In this document: positions 1 through 10,339 of the stretch, piece after piece
Layout: every line of letters begins with the position of its first letter
How positions within the stretch are numbered: the first letter of the stretch is position 1
DNA from: Pseudomonadota bacterium
GTDB lineage: Bacteria > Pseudomonadota > Gammaproteobacteria > Steroidobacterales > Woeseiaceae
Direction: 5' to 3'
Length of the DNA stretch: 64,000 nt
Assembly (NCBI GenBank): GCA_022563255.1
Contig: JADFNS010000010.1
Span: 1-64,000 of the forward strand
Notes under the pieces: model-generated
What the model was told of the DNA's origin: nothing
The model's input: the letters and a program-made list of their open reading frames with translations, nothing else
Database searches by the model: none
Program-made: the position numbers and the translations under genes

Positions 1-42
1 GCGGATCATCGGATAGGCACTTAGAATCTTGCGTTATATGGG

Positions 43-73
43 TTGGCGGGGGTCGACGGTCCTCGCGTATACT
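43..73 (+). promoter_or_regulatory. candidate sigma-70 promoter for rpoZ
   Basis: TATACT at 68-73 is a good -10 box. A weak -35 (TTGGCG, 43-48) lies 19 bp upstream, which is longer than ideal. It sits about 50 bp before the rpoZ start. The upstream gene, often gmk in relatives, is not visible in the first 120 bases. Confidence 0.3.
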
Positions 74-124
74 GCCACGCCGAGTTCCAGACGGGGCAAC
101 GCCCCAAAACACAGGATACGAAAC

Positions 125-406
125 ATGGCCAGGATTACGGTCGAAGACTGCGTCGATAACATCGAAAATATTTTTGAAATGGTGCTGGTTGCCGCCAAGC
201 GTGCTCGCCGCATCGCTCACGGCGCCGAGCCGATGGTAGATGCCGAGAACGACAAACCGACGGTCATTGCACTGCGTGAAATCGCCGCAGGTCTTGTCGG
301 ACCGTCAATCCTCGAAGAAATTGATGAGCCGCCCACTGAAGATCTCCTGCGGGCAGAAATTATCGAGGACGTACTTCCTATCCGCGGCATCTCCATCCGC
401 CGCTAG
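125..406 (+). CDS. rpoZ: RNA polymerase omega subunit
   Basis: A 93-residue protein that helps fold and assemble the RNA polymerase beta-prime subunit in the cytoplasm. It matches the family from the first residue (MARITVEDC), and the conserved segment [12 protein letters not shown] lies at residues 42-53. The ATG at 125 was chosen over the longer reading frame from 29 because family homology begins exactly there and an AGGA lies a few bases upstream. The acidic C-terminal tail (residues 61-93) is variable in the family. The following gene is spoT, 58 bp downstream, an arrangement common in gammaproteobacteria. Confidence 0.95.
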   Translation: MARITVEDCVDNIENIFEMVLVAAKRARRIAHGAEPMVDAENDKPTVIALREIAAGLVGPSILEEIDEPPTEDLLRAEIIEDVLPIRGISIRR

Positions 407-464
407 CTCGCAAGCGGCAACGCACTTCCCGGCACGGCGCCCTGTCCGCGGGTATGATCGGGGC

Positions 465-2621
465 ATGGACTATGCGGCCACAATTTTGTCGAAACTCCCG
501 GGTGCGTCGAAGCGCGACCATGGATTGCGGCGCCTTATCGAAACGCTGGAAACCTATCTTCCGCCGGACCAGGTCGCCGACGTCAATGCAGCCTACGAAT
601 TTGGCGCAAAAGCCCACGCCGGCCAAACGCGCAAGACCGGCGAGCCTTACATTACGCATCCAGTCGCCGTCGCTCAGGAGCTGGCGGAGATGCATCTCGA
701 TTCTGAGGCGATTACGGCCGCTATTCTGCATGACACGGTCGAAGACACGCCGGCCTCGCTCGAGGATATCAAGGAAAAATTTGGTAGCGAAGTTGCTCTG
801 CTCGTAGACGGCGTCAGCAAACTCGATCAGATCCAGTTTCGCAACCGCGCCGAAGCGCAGGCGGAAAGTTTCCGCAAGATGATGTTGGCGATGATCGAAG
901 ACATTCGCGTCATCTTAGTGAAGCTCGCTGACCGTTTGCACAATATGCAGACGCTCGGGGCGATGCCGCCCGACAAGAAGAAGCGCATCGCGCGCGAAAC
1001 CCTCGATATCTATGCACCCATAGCCAATCGCCTCGGGATCAACCGGCTCAAGAATCAACTTGAAGAGCTGGGCTTCAAGCACCTGCATCCGTTTCGTTTT
1101 CGCGTCCTCGAAAACGCGCTGAAGAAAAACAAAGGCAGCCAGCGCCAGATCGTCAAAAAGATTTCGGAAGAAATCAGCAACACGATGAACGACGAAAATA
1201 TCGTGGGCGACGTAATTGGGCGTCAAAAGCACCTCTACAGCATTTATCGAAAAATGCTGGAGAAGAAGCTGCTGCTGTCCGACGTCGTTGACGTATACGG
1301 CTTTCGCATTGTGGTAGATGACGTTAACGACTGTTACAAGGTGCTGGGACTTGTGCACGGCCTGTACAAGCCGATGCCGGGACGGTTCAAGGATTACATC
1401 GCAATCCCGCGCATTAACGGTTACCAGTCCTTGCATACGACGCTGTTCGGGCCGAAAGGTTTGCCGCTTGAAGTGCAGATCCGCACGCGCGAAATGGATC
1501 GCGTTGCGGAGTCCGGCGTCGCCTCGCACTGGATTTACAAGGCCGAGGAAAAATCGGACGCGACACCACAGCGGCGCGCCCGCGAGTGGCTCGCAAATCT
1601 TGCCGAGATTCAGCAAACCGGCACGCCCGAGGAGTTTCTTGAAAGCGTCAAGGTCGATTTGTTCCCGGATAAAATTTACGTCTTCACGCCCAAGGGCGAC
1701 ATCATGCCGTTGCCAAAGGGTGCAACCACGGTCGACTTCGCCTACGCCGTGCACACCGACATCGGCAATCGCTGCGTCGCAGCGAAGATCAATCGCGGCC
1801 TGGTGCCGTTGCGGACCGAGCTTAAGAACGGCCAGACCGTGGAAGTCATAACGACGCGCGGCTCCAAACCGAACCCCAACTGGTTGACGTTCGTGCGCAC
1901 AGCCAAAGCGCGTACTGCTATTCGCAGCCACATGAAGAACCTGCGCTCCGCAGAATCCGTTGATCTTGGCAAGCGACTGCTCGATCGGTCCCTGAAGGAC
2001 CTCGGCTCTTCCCTGCGCAAGGTTGGCAAAGTTCGTATGGGCGCAGCGCTTGAGGAACTTGGTCTCGAAAGCATCACCGATCTGTTTGAACAAATAGGTC
2101 TCGGCGAACGGTTGGCTCCGCTGACGGCACGATTTCTCACTCGACGCGACGAAGACGGCGACGGTCAAGAGAGCGCCGCAAGCCTGGTCATCGCCGGCAC
2201 TGAAGGCATGGTCGTGAGCTACGCCAAATGTTGTTATCCGATTCCCGGCGATAGCGTAATGGGGTACCTGACGGCTGGCCGCGGCGTCGTCATCCATAGA
2301 AACCAATGCGGCAACCTGTCAAATTTCCGCAAACAACCCGACAAATGGATCGCTGTTACCTGGGAAAAAGATGTCGCACGAGAATTCTTTTGCCAGATTC
2401 AAACAGACACTCGTAACAAGCCAGGCGTCCTCGCAGAGGTCGCGGCAACCATTGGCGATTGTGGCTCAAATATCGAACAAGTCGAAGTCCTGGGGCGCCA
2501 CGAAGACTGTTCCGTAATATCTTTCCTGTTACAGGTTAGCAACCGCGTGCACCTCGCAAAAATCATGCGAAAAGTGCGTAACATGCCCAACGTTATTCGC
2601 GTATCACGCGACTGCGCTTAA
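465..2621 (+). CDS. spoT: bifunctional (p)ppGpp synthetase/hydrolase
   Basis: A 718-residue Rel/Spo homologue that makes and degrades the alarmone (p)ppGpp. Domains in order: HD hydrolase with His89-Asp90 and Glu93-Asp94 (HDTVED), synthetase with the RFKD motif at 307-310, TGS at about 395-460, a helical region, and a C-terminal ACT domain at about 640-715. An intact HD site together with the RxKD form, rather than the ExDD of monofunctional RelA, indicates a bifunctional enzyme. E. coli SpoT is 702 residues. The ATG at 465 (MDYAATIL) was chosen because the reading frame upstream of it overlaps rpoZ and has no family similarity. ridA follows 16 bp later, so spoT-ridA-recG are probably cotranscribed. 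Confidence 0.96.
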   Translation: MDYAATILSKLPGASKRDHGLRRLIETLETYLPPDQVADVNAAYEFGAKAHAGQTRKTGEPYITHPVAVAQELAEMHLDSEAITAAILHDTVEDTPASLEDIKEKFGSEVALLVDGVSKLDQIQFRNRAEAQAESFRKMMLAMIEDIRVILVKLADRLHNMQTLGAMPPDKKKRIARETLDIYAPIANRLGINRLKNQLEELGFKHLHPFRFRVLENALKKNKGSQRQIVKKISEEISNTMNDENIVGDVIGRQKHLYSIYRKMLEKKLLLSDVVDVYGFRIVVDDVNDCYKVLGLVHGLYKPMPGRFKDYIAIPRINGYQSLHTTLFGPKGLPLEVQIRTREMDRVAESGVASHWIYKAEEKSDATPQRRAREWLANLAEIQQTGTPEEFLESVKVDLFPDKIYVFTPKGDIMPLPKGATTVDFAYAVHTDIGNRCVAAKINRGLVPLRTELKNGQTVEVITTRGSKPNPNWLTFVRTAKARTAIRSHMKNLRSAESVDLGKRLLDRSLKDLGSSLRKVGKVRMGAALEELGLESITDLFEQIGLGERLAPLTARFLTRRDEDGDGQESAASLVIAGTEGMVVSYAKCCYPIPGDSVMGYLTAGRGVVIHRNQCGNLSNFRKQPDKWIAVTWEKDVAREFFCQIQTDTRNKPGVLAEVAATIGDCGSNIEQVEVLGRHEDCSVISFLLQVSNRVHLAKIMRKVRNMPNVIRVSRDCA

Positions 2622-2637
2622 GCTTCGGGGAATACTT

Positions 2638-3018
2638 GTGATAAAGAAAGCCATCCACACAGACAAGGCGCCGGCCGCAATCGGCACCTACTCACAGGCG
2701 GTGCAAGCCGGTGATCTCGTTTTCCTGTCCGGGCAAATACCGCTGCACCCTGAAACGATGGAAGTCGTCGCTGGTGACTTTGAAGCGCGCGCGCGCCAGG
2801 TCTTTGAGAACATGCAAGCCGTTGCAGCGGCAGCTGGCGGTAACCTGAGCGATGTTGTCAAACTCACAATTTTCCTGACGGACCTCAACAATTTCGCAAC
2901 CGTGAATTCCGTCATGGAGAATTTCTTCGCACAACCCTACCCGGCGCGGGCCACAGTTGGCGTCGCGTCACTGCCCAAAGGCGTCGATATCGAAGCAGAC
3001 GCAATCCTTGCAATCTGA
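2638..3018 (+). CDS. ridA: RidA family 2-iminobutanoate/2-iminopropanoate deaminase
   Basis: A 126-residue member of the RidA/YjgF/UK114 family, which hydrolyses reactive enamine/imine intermediates released by PLP enzymes such as threonine dehydratase. The catalytic arginine is Arg104 in the PARATV motif, and the N-terminal IGTYSQAV and SGQIP signatures are present. Translation starts at GTG 2638, immediately before the family-typical [11 protein letters not shown]. It lies between spoT and recG, and the recG start overlaps its last codons, so the genes look translationally coupled. Confidence 0.95.
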   Translation: MIKKAIHTDKAPAAIGTYSQAVQAGDLVFLSGQIPLHPETMEVVAGDFEARARQVFENMQAVAAAAGGNLSDVVKLTIFLTDLNNFATVNSVMENFFAQPYPARATVGVASLPKGVDIEADAILAI

Positions 3019-5080
3019 TTCGGCACTCACTTCCCTGAAAGGCGTCGGTCCGGCGCTTGCCAAAAAACTCGAAAAATTAAACGTTTTTCGAGTAAGCGAT
3101 TTACTGTTCCTGCTGCCGTTGCGATACGAAGACAGAACACAGTTGGTGAAGATAGGCGCACTGATTGTGGGTAGTCGTTGCCTGGTAACCGGCGAGGTTT
3201 TGCTCGCGGAAACAGTCTATCGCGGTCGTCGCAATCTATTGATACGCATCGGCGATGGCAGCGGCCAGCTAACATTGCGTTTCTTTCATTTTTCGCGCGC
3301 GCAGCAAGCGCAATTCCAACCCGGAATTCGTGTGACTTGTTTTGGCGAAGCCCGCAGAGGTGCGAGCGGAATCGAAATGATTCATCCCGAATACCGTATT
3401 CTTCGCGAAGATCAGGACGCGGCGATTAACGACTCGTTGACCGCCATTTATCCGGCGACCGAGGGAATACAGCAGGGCCGCCTGCGCAGTCTCACGGATC
3501 AGGCTCTGCGGCAAATGGCGGATGATCCGCCGCCGGAACTGCTGCCCGCGGCGCTAACGAAAAAACTCGGCATGCCTTCACTTGCGAAAGCCATCGCCTA
3601 CCTGCACCGACCACCTCCCCACGCTGACACGCAGCAGTTGCTGGGCGGCACGCACGCCTGCCAGCGGCGGCTCGCTTTCGAGGAGTTATTGGCTCATTAC
3701 CTGAGTTTGCGAAATCTACGCGTGCTGGCCGCGTCAAAAGACGCCGTTGCACTCACCAACAACGGCGCTGCGGTCGACGACTTTATCGACAAGCTGCCCT
3801 TCAGGCTCACCGGCGCTCAGCAACGAGTGGTCGACGATATTTTGCGCGATCTCGCACAAGCGCATCCGATGATGCGACTCATTCAGGGGGACGTTGGCTC
3901 CGGCAAGACAGTTGTTGCCGCCATCGCGTGCGTTCAGGCAATCGCCTGCGGAGTTCAGGCGGCGGTCATGGCGCCCACTGAAATTCTGGCTGAGCAGCAT
4001 TGGCGCAGCTTCTCCGATTGGTTTCGACCTCTGGGCATCGAGTCTGCCTGGCTCAGCGGAAGCCAGCGAGTTGCCGCGCGGCGGGAGTCGCTTGAAGCCA
4101 TTGCCCAAGGTCGCGCACAACTGATCGTTGGCACTCACGCGCTGTTTCAGGAGGGCGTTGCGTTCAGGCGACTGGGTCTCGTGATTATCGACGAGCAGCA
4201 TCGCTTTGGCGTGCATCAACGCATGGCGTTGCGCGACAAGGGCGTCACTCGCGACGCACACCCGCATCAACTGGTCATGACAGCGACTCCCATTCCGCGC
4301 ACGCTGGCGATGGCCGCGTACGCTGATCTCGACACGTCAGTTATTGACGAATTACCGCCGGGCAGGCGACCGGTGTCGACAGTCGCATTACCGGAATCCA
4401 GACGGGCTGAAGTTGTAGAGCGGGTGCGTCAGGCGTGCGCATCAGGACAGCAGGCCTTCTGGGTGTGTCCTCTCATCGAGGAATCCGAAATCCTCGATTA
4501 CCAGGCCGCCGAAGCCAGCTACCGGATGCTGAGCGCGGCGCTTCCCGATCTGCGCGTTGGTCTCGTGCACGGTCGCATGCGGCAGGCGGAAAAAGAGCGC
4601 GGCATGCATGCCTTCAAAGAAGGACTTATTCAACTGCTGGTCGCAACCACGGTCATCGAGGTCGGTGTCGACGTTCCGAACGCGAATCTGATGATTATCG
4701 AAAACGCCGAGCGTATGGGACTGTCGCAACTGCACCAACTGCGTGGACGTGTTGGCCGTGGTTCCGTACAGAGTCACTGCGTCTTGTTATACAAGGCGCC
4801 ACTCGGTCGAATCGCGAAGCAAAGGCTCGGCGTCCTGCGCGACACCAACGACGGCTTTGTAGTGGCGCAGCGCGACCTTGAGCTACGCGGTCCCGGTGAG
4901 TTGCTCGGCACAAGACAAACCGGACTGCCCGACTACCGGATCGCGAATCTTGTGCGTGACGCGGAGCTGATGCCGCAGGTGCAAATCACGGCCGAGGCCT
5001 TGCTGAAGGATTCGGCAAGCCCCACAGCAGCCATAATTCGCCGCTGGCTCGGAGACGCCGGCCAATACGGGAAGGTGTAA
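3008..5080 (+). CDS. recG: ATP-dependent DNA helicase RecG
   Basis: A branch-migrating superfamily 2 helicase that remodels stalled replication forks and Holliday junctions. The N-terminal wedge region carries SLKGVGP, Walker A is GDVGSGKT at about residues 295-302, the DEQH box (IIDEQHRFG) is near residue 395, and the late helicase motif [10 protein letters not shown] and the C-terminal RecG TRG region follow. The TTG at 3008 is preferred because it leaves about eight residues before SLKGVGP, as in E. coli RecG. An alternative TTG at 2957 would overlap ridA by 62 bp. With the chosen start the overlap with ridA is 11 bp. Confidence 0.93.
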   Translation: MQSDSALTSLKGVGPALAKKLEKLNVFRVSDLLFLLPLRYEDRTQLVKIGALIVGSRCLVTGEVLLAETVYRGRRNLLIRIGDGSGQLTLRFFHFSRAQQAQFQPGIRVTCFGEARRGASGIEMIHPEYRILREDQDAAINDSLTAIYPATEGIQQGRLRSLTDQALRQMADDPPPELLPAALTKKLGMPSLAKAIAYLHRPPPHADTQQLLGGTHACQRRLAFEELLAHYLSLRNLRVLAASKDAVALTNNGAAVDDFIDKLPFRLTGAQQRVVDDILRDLAQAHPMMRLIQGDVGSGKTVVAAIACVQAIACGVQAAVMAPTEILAEQHWRSFSDWFRPLGIESAWLSGSQRVAARRESLEAIAQGRAQLIVGTHALFQEGVAFRRLGLVIIDEQHRFGVHQRMALRDKGVTRDAHPHQLVMTATPIPRTLAMAAYADLDTSVIDELPPGRRPVSTVALPESRRAEVVERVRQACASGQQAFWVCPLIEESEILDYQAAEASYRMLSAALPDLRVGLVHGRMRQAEKERGMHAFKEGLIQLLVATTVIEVGVDVPNANLMIIENAERMGLSQLHQLRGRVGRGSVQSHCVLLYKAPLGRIAKQRLGVLRDTNDGFVVAQRDLELRGPGELLGTRQTGLPDYRIANLVRDAELMPQVQITAEALLKDSASPTAAIIRRWLGDAGQYGKV

Positions 5081-5090
5081 ACTCCGGGCC

Positions 5091-6002
5091 ATGAAAAAAC
5101 ACTTCGCCGACATCTTCGCGCCGGCGCTAATCAGTCAACTTCGCAACTACGCCAAGCTAATGCGCATAGACAAGCCCGTCGGTATTTGGCTGTTGCTGTG
5201 GCCAACGCTCTGGGGTCTGTGGCTGGCGGGCGAGGGCACGCCGGATCAGGGGTTGTTCATCGTGTTTGTTCTGGGCGTGATCGTAATGCGCTCTGCAGGG
5301 TGTGTCCTGAACGATTTTGTTGATCGCAAGATCGATCCTTACGTCGAACGTACCCGCACACGCCCCATTGCCTCGGGCGCCGTCACACCGCCGGAGGCCT
5401 TGACGCTGTTTGCAGCACTCAGCCTCGTCGCAATCGGTTTGGCGAGCATGCTGAATCGTCCAGCGCAATTACTGGCCATCGTTGCGGCTGGATTGACCGT
5501 CGTCTATCCGTTCATCAAGCGCTACGTTTCCATTCCGCAATTCATACTGGGCGCCGCTTTTGGGTGGGCGGTACCCATGGCATTCGCCGCTCAAACCGGC
5601 GAGACGCCGGCGCTTGCCTGGCTGGTTTTCGGCACCGCAATGATCTGGGCGGTCATTTACGACACGTTTTACGCCATGGTGGATCGCGAGGACGACCTGA
5701 AACTTGGCGTCAAATCGACGGCAATTTTGTTCGGCGAGGTCGACATTTTTGTGGTCGCCGGTTTGCAAATTTTAATGCTGGTCGCGTTGCTGTTAATCGG
5801 CTATCGCGCCGACCTGGGCGGCTGGTATTATGCGTCGGTCGCCGTTGTCGGGGCGTTGATGGCGTACCACCAGTGGCTTGCCCGTGATCGCCAGCCAGCC
5901 GGTTGCTTCTCGGCCTTTTTGCACAACCACTACATCGGCTTTGTTGTGTTCCTCGGCATTGCTCTGCACTACACTTTTAACCCGATCAGCAGCTCCAGTT
6001 AG
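5091..6002 (+). CDS. ubiA: 4-hydroxybenzoate polyprenyltransferase
   Basis: An integral membrane prenyltransferase of 303 residues that attaches the polyprenyl tail to 4-hydroxybenzoate in ubiquinone synthesis. Both aspartate-rich prenyl-diphosphate/Mg binding motifs are visible: NDFVDRKID at residues 74-82 and YDTFYAMVDREDD at about 190-202. The rest is a series of hydrophobic helices. The gene begins 10 bp after recG. Its TAG stop overlaps the stop of the convergent ComF gene (shared TTAG, 5999-6002). Confidence 0.95.
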   Translation: MKKHFADIFAPALISQLRNYAKLMRIDKPVGIWLLLWPTLWGLWLAGEGTPDQGLFIVFVLGVIVMRSAGCVLNDFVDRKIDPYVERTRTRPIASGAVTPPEALTLFAALSLVAIGLASMLNRPAQLLAIVAAGLTVVYPFIKRYVSIPQFILGAAFGWAVPMAFAAQTGETPALAWLVFGTAMIWAVIYDTFYAMVDREDDLKLGVKSTAILFGEVDIFVVAGLQILMLVALLLIGYRADLGGWYYASVAVVGALMAYHQWLARDRQPAGCFSAFLHNHYIGFVVFLGIALHYTFNPISSSS

Positions 6003-6646
6003 TCTGCGCCAGCGACCACCAGCACACTGACTTTCCTGACGCCGTTACTGACGAGGGTTCTCGCAAGCTGTTGCGTCGTCGCACCCGTTGTAATGACGTC
6101 ATCGACGATTAAAATGTGCTCGTGCACCAACGGCCTGCGCACAGAAAACGCGTGGCGTAAATTGCGTGCGCGCTCGACCGCTCCCAAACCGGATTGAAAT
6201 GGCGTCGCCTGCTTTCGATACACGCCTCTGACCAGGGGCACATTGAGCATTCGCGCTACCGGCTGCGCCAGTTCCAGCGCCTGATTGAAGCCTCGCAACG
6301 TCTTTCGTCGCCAGTGCAACGGCACCGGAAGAACTGCGTCGATGCCGACCGGCAGCAGCTCCCGCGCAGAGCAAAGCACCTGTGCCAATGCAGGTGCGTA
6401 ATAAAGTTTGCGATTGAATTTAAGCGCCTTGATCGCCGCGTCCACTGGAAAGGTGTATTGCAGCATCGCGATGGATCGCTCGAAAATACCGGAGTGCGAG
6501 AAGGACGCCGGCCGTTTCCAGGGTAGATCTGCATAACACCCGGTGCAGATATGGCCCTCATCCGCCGTGCTCGCTGTCCCGCAAAATACGCAGGTCCCGG
6601 GGATGACCAGGTCTCTGAGTGCGTGTACCAGCTGCCGTAGTGACAT
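5999..6646 (-). CDS. ComF family phosphoribosyltransferase-like protein
   Basis: A 215-residue protein with the two parts of the ComF family: an N-terminal zinc-finger-like cysteine cluster (Cys19, Cys22, Cys34, Cys37) and a C-terminal type I phosphoribosyltransferase fold with the PRPP-binding loop ILIVDDVITTGAT at residues 178-190. Family members are linked to DNA uptake or are annotated as amidophosphoribosyltransferase-like; the substrate is not established. The gene is divergent from bioC, and in many gammaproteobacteria this family sits beside the biotin genes. Confidence 0.88.
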   Translation of the reverse strand: MSLRQLVHALRDLVIPGTCVFCGTASTADEGHICTGCYADLPWKRPASFSHSGIFERSIAMLQYTFPVDAAIKALKFNRKLYYAPALAQVLCSARELLPVGIDAVLPVPLHWRRKTLRGFNQALELAQPVARMLNVPLVRGVYRKQATPFQSGLGAVERARNLRHAFSVRRPLVHEHILIVDDVITTGATTQQLARTLVSNGVRKVSVLVVAGAD

Positions 6647-6729
6647 GCCCGGAGCGTGGCAGGAACCGGGTCAACTCACACGCGTCCAATTGCGGCGATT
6701 GCTCATAAAAGCGTGATAACGTTCCGGCC

Positions 6730-7599
6730 GTGAGACACGCCGAAAAACCGACTTTGAATACGCGGCTGGTGCGGCGCCGCTTTGAGCGTGCCGCGGACAG
6801 TTTCGATGCAGCTGATTTCGTGCACGCATATACGCGTGAAGGGCTGCTCTCAAGGCTGCAGCCACTGCGTATAGATGCAAAGATCATCCTGGATCTCGGC
6901 TCCGCAACGGGGTCCGCGCAACGGGCTCTCGACAGACGTTTCGGCCGCTCTCATATAATTTCCGTTGACGTCGCCCACAAGATGCTGAAAAAAGCACGCA
7001 AGAAAAAGGCCTGGTTCGCGAAAGCGTCCTATGTTCAGGCAACCGCAGGAGCCTTGCCGTTTCCTGATGCAAGCATCGACGTGATTTTCTCGAATCTCCT
7101 GCTGCCTTGGGTAGATGACCCCAAGCCCGTATTTTCAGAGGTAGCTCGAGTACTGAGGCAGGGCGGCCTGTTCGTTTTTGCGACACTGGGTCCCGACAGC
7201 CTGCAGGAAATTCGTCGCGCGTGGCGTCAGGTTGATGATGAACCTCACACCCATCGCTTCCCGGACATGCACGACCTCGGTGACGAGCTCGTACACGCCG
7301 GGCTGCGGGACCCGGTCCTCGATGTGGACCATTTGACGATCACCTACAAGTCCAGCGCCCGCCTCTTCCAGGATCTCGCGGCGGCCGGCGGACGTAACGC
7401 CCTGCTCCAGCGCCGGCGTACTCTCACGGGAAAACACCGTTTCGCAACCATGGTTACTGAACTTGGAGGCGACGTCGCCGGCGCCGAAATTCGGCTGAAC
7501 CTGGAGCTCGTTTTTGGCCACTGCTGGGGCGGGGGACCGAAAGCGGATCCGGCAAACTACCGAATCGACGCCACTGAAATTCCGCTGCGGCGGCGCTGA
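6730..7599 (+). CDS. bioC: malonyl-ACP O-methyltransferase BioC
   Basis: A SAM-dependent methyltransferase of 289 residues. BioC methylates malonyl-ACP so that the fatty acid synthase can build the pimeloyl chain of biotin. The SAM-binding loop reads DLGSATG at residues 55-61, with Ser-Ala where DLGCGTG is usual. BioC-type features further on are LGPDSLQEIRRAW, HRFPDMHDLGD and a C-terminal LTGK-type block. The start is GTG at 6730. No other biotin gene is present in the window. A different small-molecule methyltransferase of the same fold cannot be fully excluded. Confidence 0.82.
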   Translation: MRHAEKPTLNTRLVRRRFERAADSFDAADFVHAYTREGLLSRLQPLRIDAKIILDLGSATGSAQRALDRRFGRSHIISVDVAHKMLKKARKKKAWFAKASYVQATAGALPFPDASIDVIFSNLLLPWVDDPKPVFSEVARVLRQGGLFVFATLGPDSLQEIRRAWRQVDDEPHTHRFPDMHDLGDELVHAGLRDPVLDVDHLTITYKSSARLFQDLAAAGGRNALLQRRRTLTGKHRFATMVTELGGDVAGAEIRLNLELVFGHCWGGGPKADPANYRIDATEIPLRRR

Positions 7600-7835
7600 T
7601 TTCTATCGAAATCGGACCTTCGTCCCAAGCCGTTGTAAAACAACGGATTGTACCCACATCCCTCGGCTTTTGACGATTGCATGGACGCCGCGATTTGAGT
7701 ACACTTCGCGAGCTTTTTGGTCGGGTCCGCCATTGAGCCGGCTGACAGATGAAACTCTGTGCTCTCAAGCCATGAAGAACCCGCCCGTTACTGAAGTAAT
7801 GCGACCGTTGGCGCGGCTCGCAAGGTGATCAATCA
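7600..7835 (+). promoter_or_regulatory. leader region of the cytochrome oxidase operon
   Basis: This 236 bp gap holds two short perfect hairpins just after bioC: GATTTC/GAAATC (7598-7613) and CCGTTGT/ACAACGG with an AAA loop (7630-7646). Neither is followed by a T-run. A TTGACG at 7670-7675 and a TACACT at 7700-7705 resemble promoter boxes, but their spacing (24 bp) is wrong for a single sigma-70 promoter. A weak ribosome-binding site (AAGGTGAT) precedes the coxB ATG. No convincing gene is seen here. Confidence 0.35.
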
Positions 7836-8624
7836 ATGATACGAAACGCGATTTTGAGCTTGCTGGGCTTGAGTCTGGCCGAAACGGCGACAGCCGATTG
7901 GGCGTTCAATATGCCCAAGGGCATTACTGACTTGAGTCTCGAGACTTACAGGCTCCACATGATGGTGTTCTGGTGGTGCGTTGCTATCGGCATCCTGGTG
8001 TTCGGCGTAATGATTATCTCGTTGATCAGGCACCGTAAAGCCGCGGGTGCAGAAGCCGCGACTTTCTCGCACAGCACGACGGCCGAAATAATCTGGACGT
8101 CCATTCCGGTGGTTATCCTGATCATGATAACGATCCCGACCGCAGAAACCATGGTGCGCCTGGAAGACTCCCGCAACCCTGACATCTCGATCGTCATCAC
8201 CGCGTATCAATGGAAGTGGCATTACAAATATCAGGACGAGGGCGTCGAGTTTTATTCGAGCCTCGCTCACCCCAGCCTGGCGGCGCGCCGCAAGCAATCC
8301 GGTATTGACCCGTTCAGCGTCGAGAATTACCTGCTGGAAGTCGATCATCCGCTGGTCGTGCCGCGCGACGCGAAAATTCGTTTGCTTTTCACGTCGAACG
8401 ACGTCGTGCATGCGTGGTGGGTGCCGGATCTCGCCATCAAGAAAGACGCGATTCCGGGAATCGTGAACGAAGCCTGGTTCCGCGCCAAAAAGAGCGGCAC
8501 CTTTCGCGGCCAATGTGCGGAATTGTGTGGCAAGGATCACGGCTACATGCCGATCGTTGTCGAGGTCGTCGAAGCAGATGCCTATGAGGCCTGGATCGAC
8601 AGCCATCGCACGAACACAGAGTAA
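7836..8624 (+). CDS. coxB: cytochrome c oxidase subunit II
   Basis: The CuA-carrying electron entry subunit of an aa3-type oxidase, 262 residues. It has a hydrophobic N-terminus, two transmembrane helices at about 40-62 and 85-105, then a periplasmic cupredoxin domain. CuA ligands are visible: His192 (VVHAWW), Cys227, Glu229, Cys231, His235 and Met238 in CAELCGKDHGYM. No C-terminal cytochrome c domain is fused, unlike caa3 oxidases. First gene of the cox operon; coxA starts 6 bp after its stop. Confidence 0.96.
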   Translation: MIRNAILSLLGLSLAETATADWAFNMPKGITDLSLETYRLHMMVFWWCVAIGILVFGVMIISLIRHRKAAGAEAATFSHSTTAEIIWTSIPVVILIMITIPTAETMVRLEDSRNPDISIVITAYQWKWHYKYQDEGVEFYSSLAHPSLAARRKQSGIDPFSVENYLLEVDHPLVVPRDAKIRLLFTSNDVVHAWWVPDLAIKKDAIPGIVNEAWFRAKKSGTFRGQCAELCGKDHGYMPIVVEVVEADAYEAWIDSHRTNTE

Positions 8625-8630
8625 AAATGC

Positions 8631-10229
8631 ATGACCGCAGTAGCCCAAGCTCACGACAGTCACGATGACCACGGCCCCGTGAAGGGCATCAGGCGTTGGC
8701 TGTTTTCAACAAATCACAAGGACATCGGCACGATGTACCTTGTTTTCAGCCTGACAATGTTCTTCGTTGGTGGCGCGATGGCGATGGTAATACGCTCCGA
8801 GCTGGCGATTCCGGGACTGCAATTCGTTCATCCTGAGTTCTTTAACCAGATGACGACAATGCACGCGCTCATCATGATCTTCGGCGCGATCATGCCCGCC
8901 TTCGTCGGTCTCGCGAACTGGATGATCCCGCTTATGATCGGCGCGCCTGACATGGCGCTGCCGCGAATGAACAACTGGTCCTTCTGGATTCTGCCGATCG
9001 CATTTAGCATGTTGCTCTCAACCCTGCTGATGCCGGGCGGCGCCCCGGCCGCCGGCTGGACCATGTATCCGCCGCTGGTATTGCAGACCGGCGACGCCTT
9101 TCCGTTCCTGATCTTCTCGATCCACCTGATGGGCATATCCTCGATCATGGGCGCGATCAACATCATCGTTACCATTATCAACATGCGTGCGCCGAACATG
9201 TCGCTTTTGAAAATGCCGATGTTCGTCTGGACGTGGCTGATCACGGCGTACCTGTTGATCGCAGTGATGCCGGTGCTCGCGGGCGCGGTAACCATGCTGC
9301 TGACGGACCAGTTCTTCGGCACCAGCTTTTTTCTGGCGGCAGGCGGCGGCGATCCGGTCATGTTCCAGCATATTTTCTGGTTCTTCGGCCACCCCGAGGT
9401 CTACATCATGATCTTGCCGGCCTTCGGCATTGTCTCCGAGATCATACCCGTGTTCTCGCGCAAGCCGCTGTTCGGCCACGACTCGATGGTTTACGCGGCG
9501 TCATCCATCGCGTTCCTGTCGTTCATCGTCTGGGCGCACCACATGTTTACGGTCGGCATGCCATTCACCGGTCAGTTGTTCTTCATGTTCACGACAATGA
9601 TGATCGCCGTGCCAACGGGCGTGAAGATCTTCAACTGGGTCGCTACGATGTGGCGCGGAGCGATGTCGTTCGAGACGCCGATGCTGTTCTCGCTGGCCTT
9701 TGTCTTCCTGTTCACGATTGGCGGTTTCTCCGGTTTGATGCTCGCCATCGCCCCGGCCGATATCCAGTATCACGACACTTACTTCGTCGTCGCTCATTTC
9801 CACTACGTTTTGGTGCCAGGCTCGGTGTTCGCCATTATGGCGGGCGCCTACTACTGGTTGCCGAAGTGGACGGGCCACATGTACAACGAGAAACTCGGCA
9901 AGTGGCATTTCTGGTTGTCGACCATTTTCGTCAACCTGACGTTCTTCCCAATGCACTTCCTGGGACTGGCCGGCATGCCACGCCGTATCCCCGACTACTC
10001 GACACAGTTCGCCGACTTCAACGCGATCGCGAGTATCGGTGCTTTCGGTTTCGGCCTGTCGCAACTGCTCTTCGTCTGGGTGATTCTTTCGGCGCGAAAG
10101 GGCAAACTGGCTACTGCCGAGGTTTGGGACAATCCGCCAGGACTTGAATGGACAGTGCCTTCTCCGGCGCCATACCATACTTTTGAGACACCGCCGAACA
10201 TTGGCGCCAACATCGGATTCGAGAAATAG
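8631..10229 (+). CDS. coxA: cytochrome c oxidase subunit I
   Basis: The catalytic haem-copper subunit, 532 residues with about twelve transmembrane helices, which reduces oxygen and pumps protons across the inner membrane. Ligands can be read directly: His78 (low-spin haem), His254 with Glu256 and Tyr258 in HPEVY (CuB site and the His-Tyr crosslink), His303-His304 (CuB), His389 (haem a3) and His391 (low-spin haem). Presence of the HPEVY glutamate and tyrosine places it in the A-type family. Its stop overlaps the start of the next small gene by one base. Confidence 0.97.
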   Translation: MTAVAQAHDSHDDHGPVKGIRRWLFSTNHKDIGTMYLVFSLTMFFVGGAMAMVIRSELAIPGLQFVHPEFFNQMTTMHALIMIFGAIMPAFVGLANWMIPLMIGAPDMALPRMNNWSFWILPIAFSMLLSTLLMPGGAPAAGWTMYPPLVLQTGDAFPFLIFSIHLMGISSIMGAINIIVTIINMRAPNMSLLKMPMFVWTWLITAYLLIAVMPVLAGAVTMLLTDQFFGTSFFLAAGGGDPVMFQHIFWFFGHPEVYIMILPAFGIVSEIIPVFSRKPLFGHDSMVYAASSIAFLSFIVWAHHMFTVGMPFTGQLFFMFTTMMIAVPTGVKIFNWVATMWRGAMSFETPMLFSLAFVFLFTIGGFSGLMLAIAPADIQYHDTYFVVAHFHYVLVPGSVFAIMAGAYYWLPKWTGHMYNEKLGKWHFWLSTIFVNLTFFPMHFLGLAGMPRRIPDYSTQFADFNAIASIGAFGFGLSQLLFVWVILSARKGKLATAEVWDNPPGLEWTVPSPAPYHTFETPPNIGANIGFEK

Positions 10230-10339
10230 TGACCAATGTCGATCGCAAGAAGGGCATTCTCCGCACAACAATAATCGTTGCGGCAATAGCCTTCGCCTTC
10301 TATGCTGGATTCATCATGATGGGTGTCAGCAATGCCTGA
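10229..10339 (+). CDS. small single-TM cytochrome oxidase assembly protein
   Basis: A 36-residue reading frame that starts at GTG 10229, overlapping the last base of coxA, and ends at TGA 10337-10339 inside the ctaG start region. It has a charged N-terminus (TNVDRKKG), a basic residue before the membrane and one hydrophobic helix (about residues 14-31). Very short proteins of this shape are found between coxA and ctaG in other proteobacteria and are annotated as small cytochrome oxidase assembly proteins. The tight overlap on both sides supports translation. The exact role is unknown. Confidence 0.7.
   Translation: MTNVDRKKGILRTTIIVAAIAFAFYAGFIMMGVSNA

Noticed and set aside
915-2306. 463-codon frame antisense to spoT
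   Set aside because: Long only because of GC-rich codon structure of spoT; no recognisable domain, while spoT is certain.
2957-3007. TTG 2957 as the recG start
   Set aside because: Adds 17 residues lying wholly within ridA with no similarity to RecG; TTG 3008 fits the family length.
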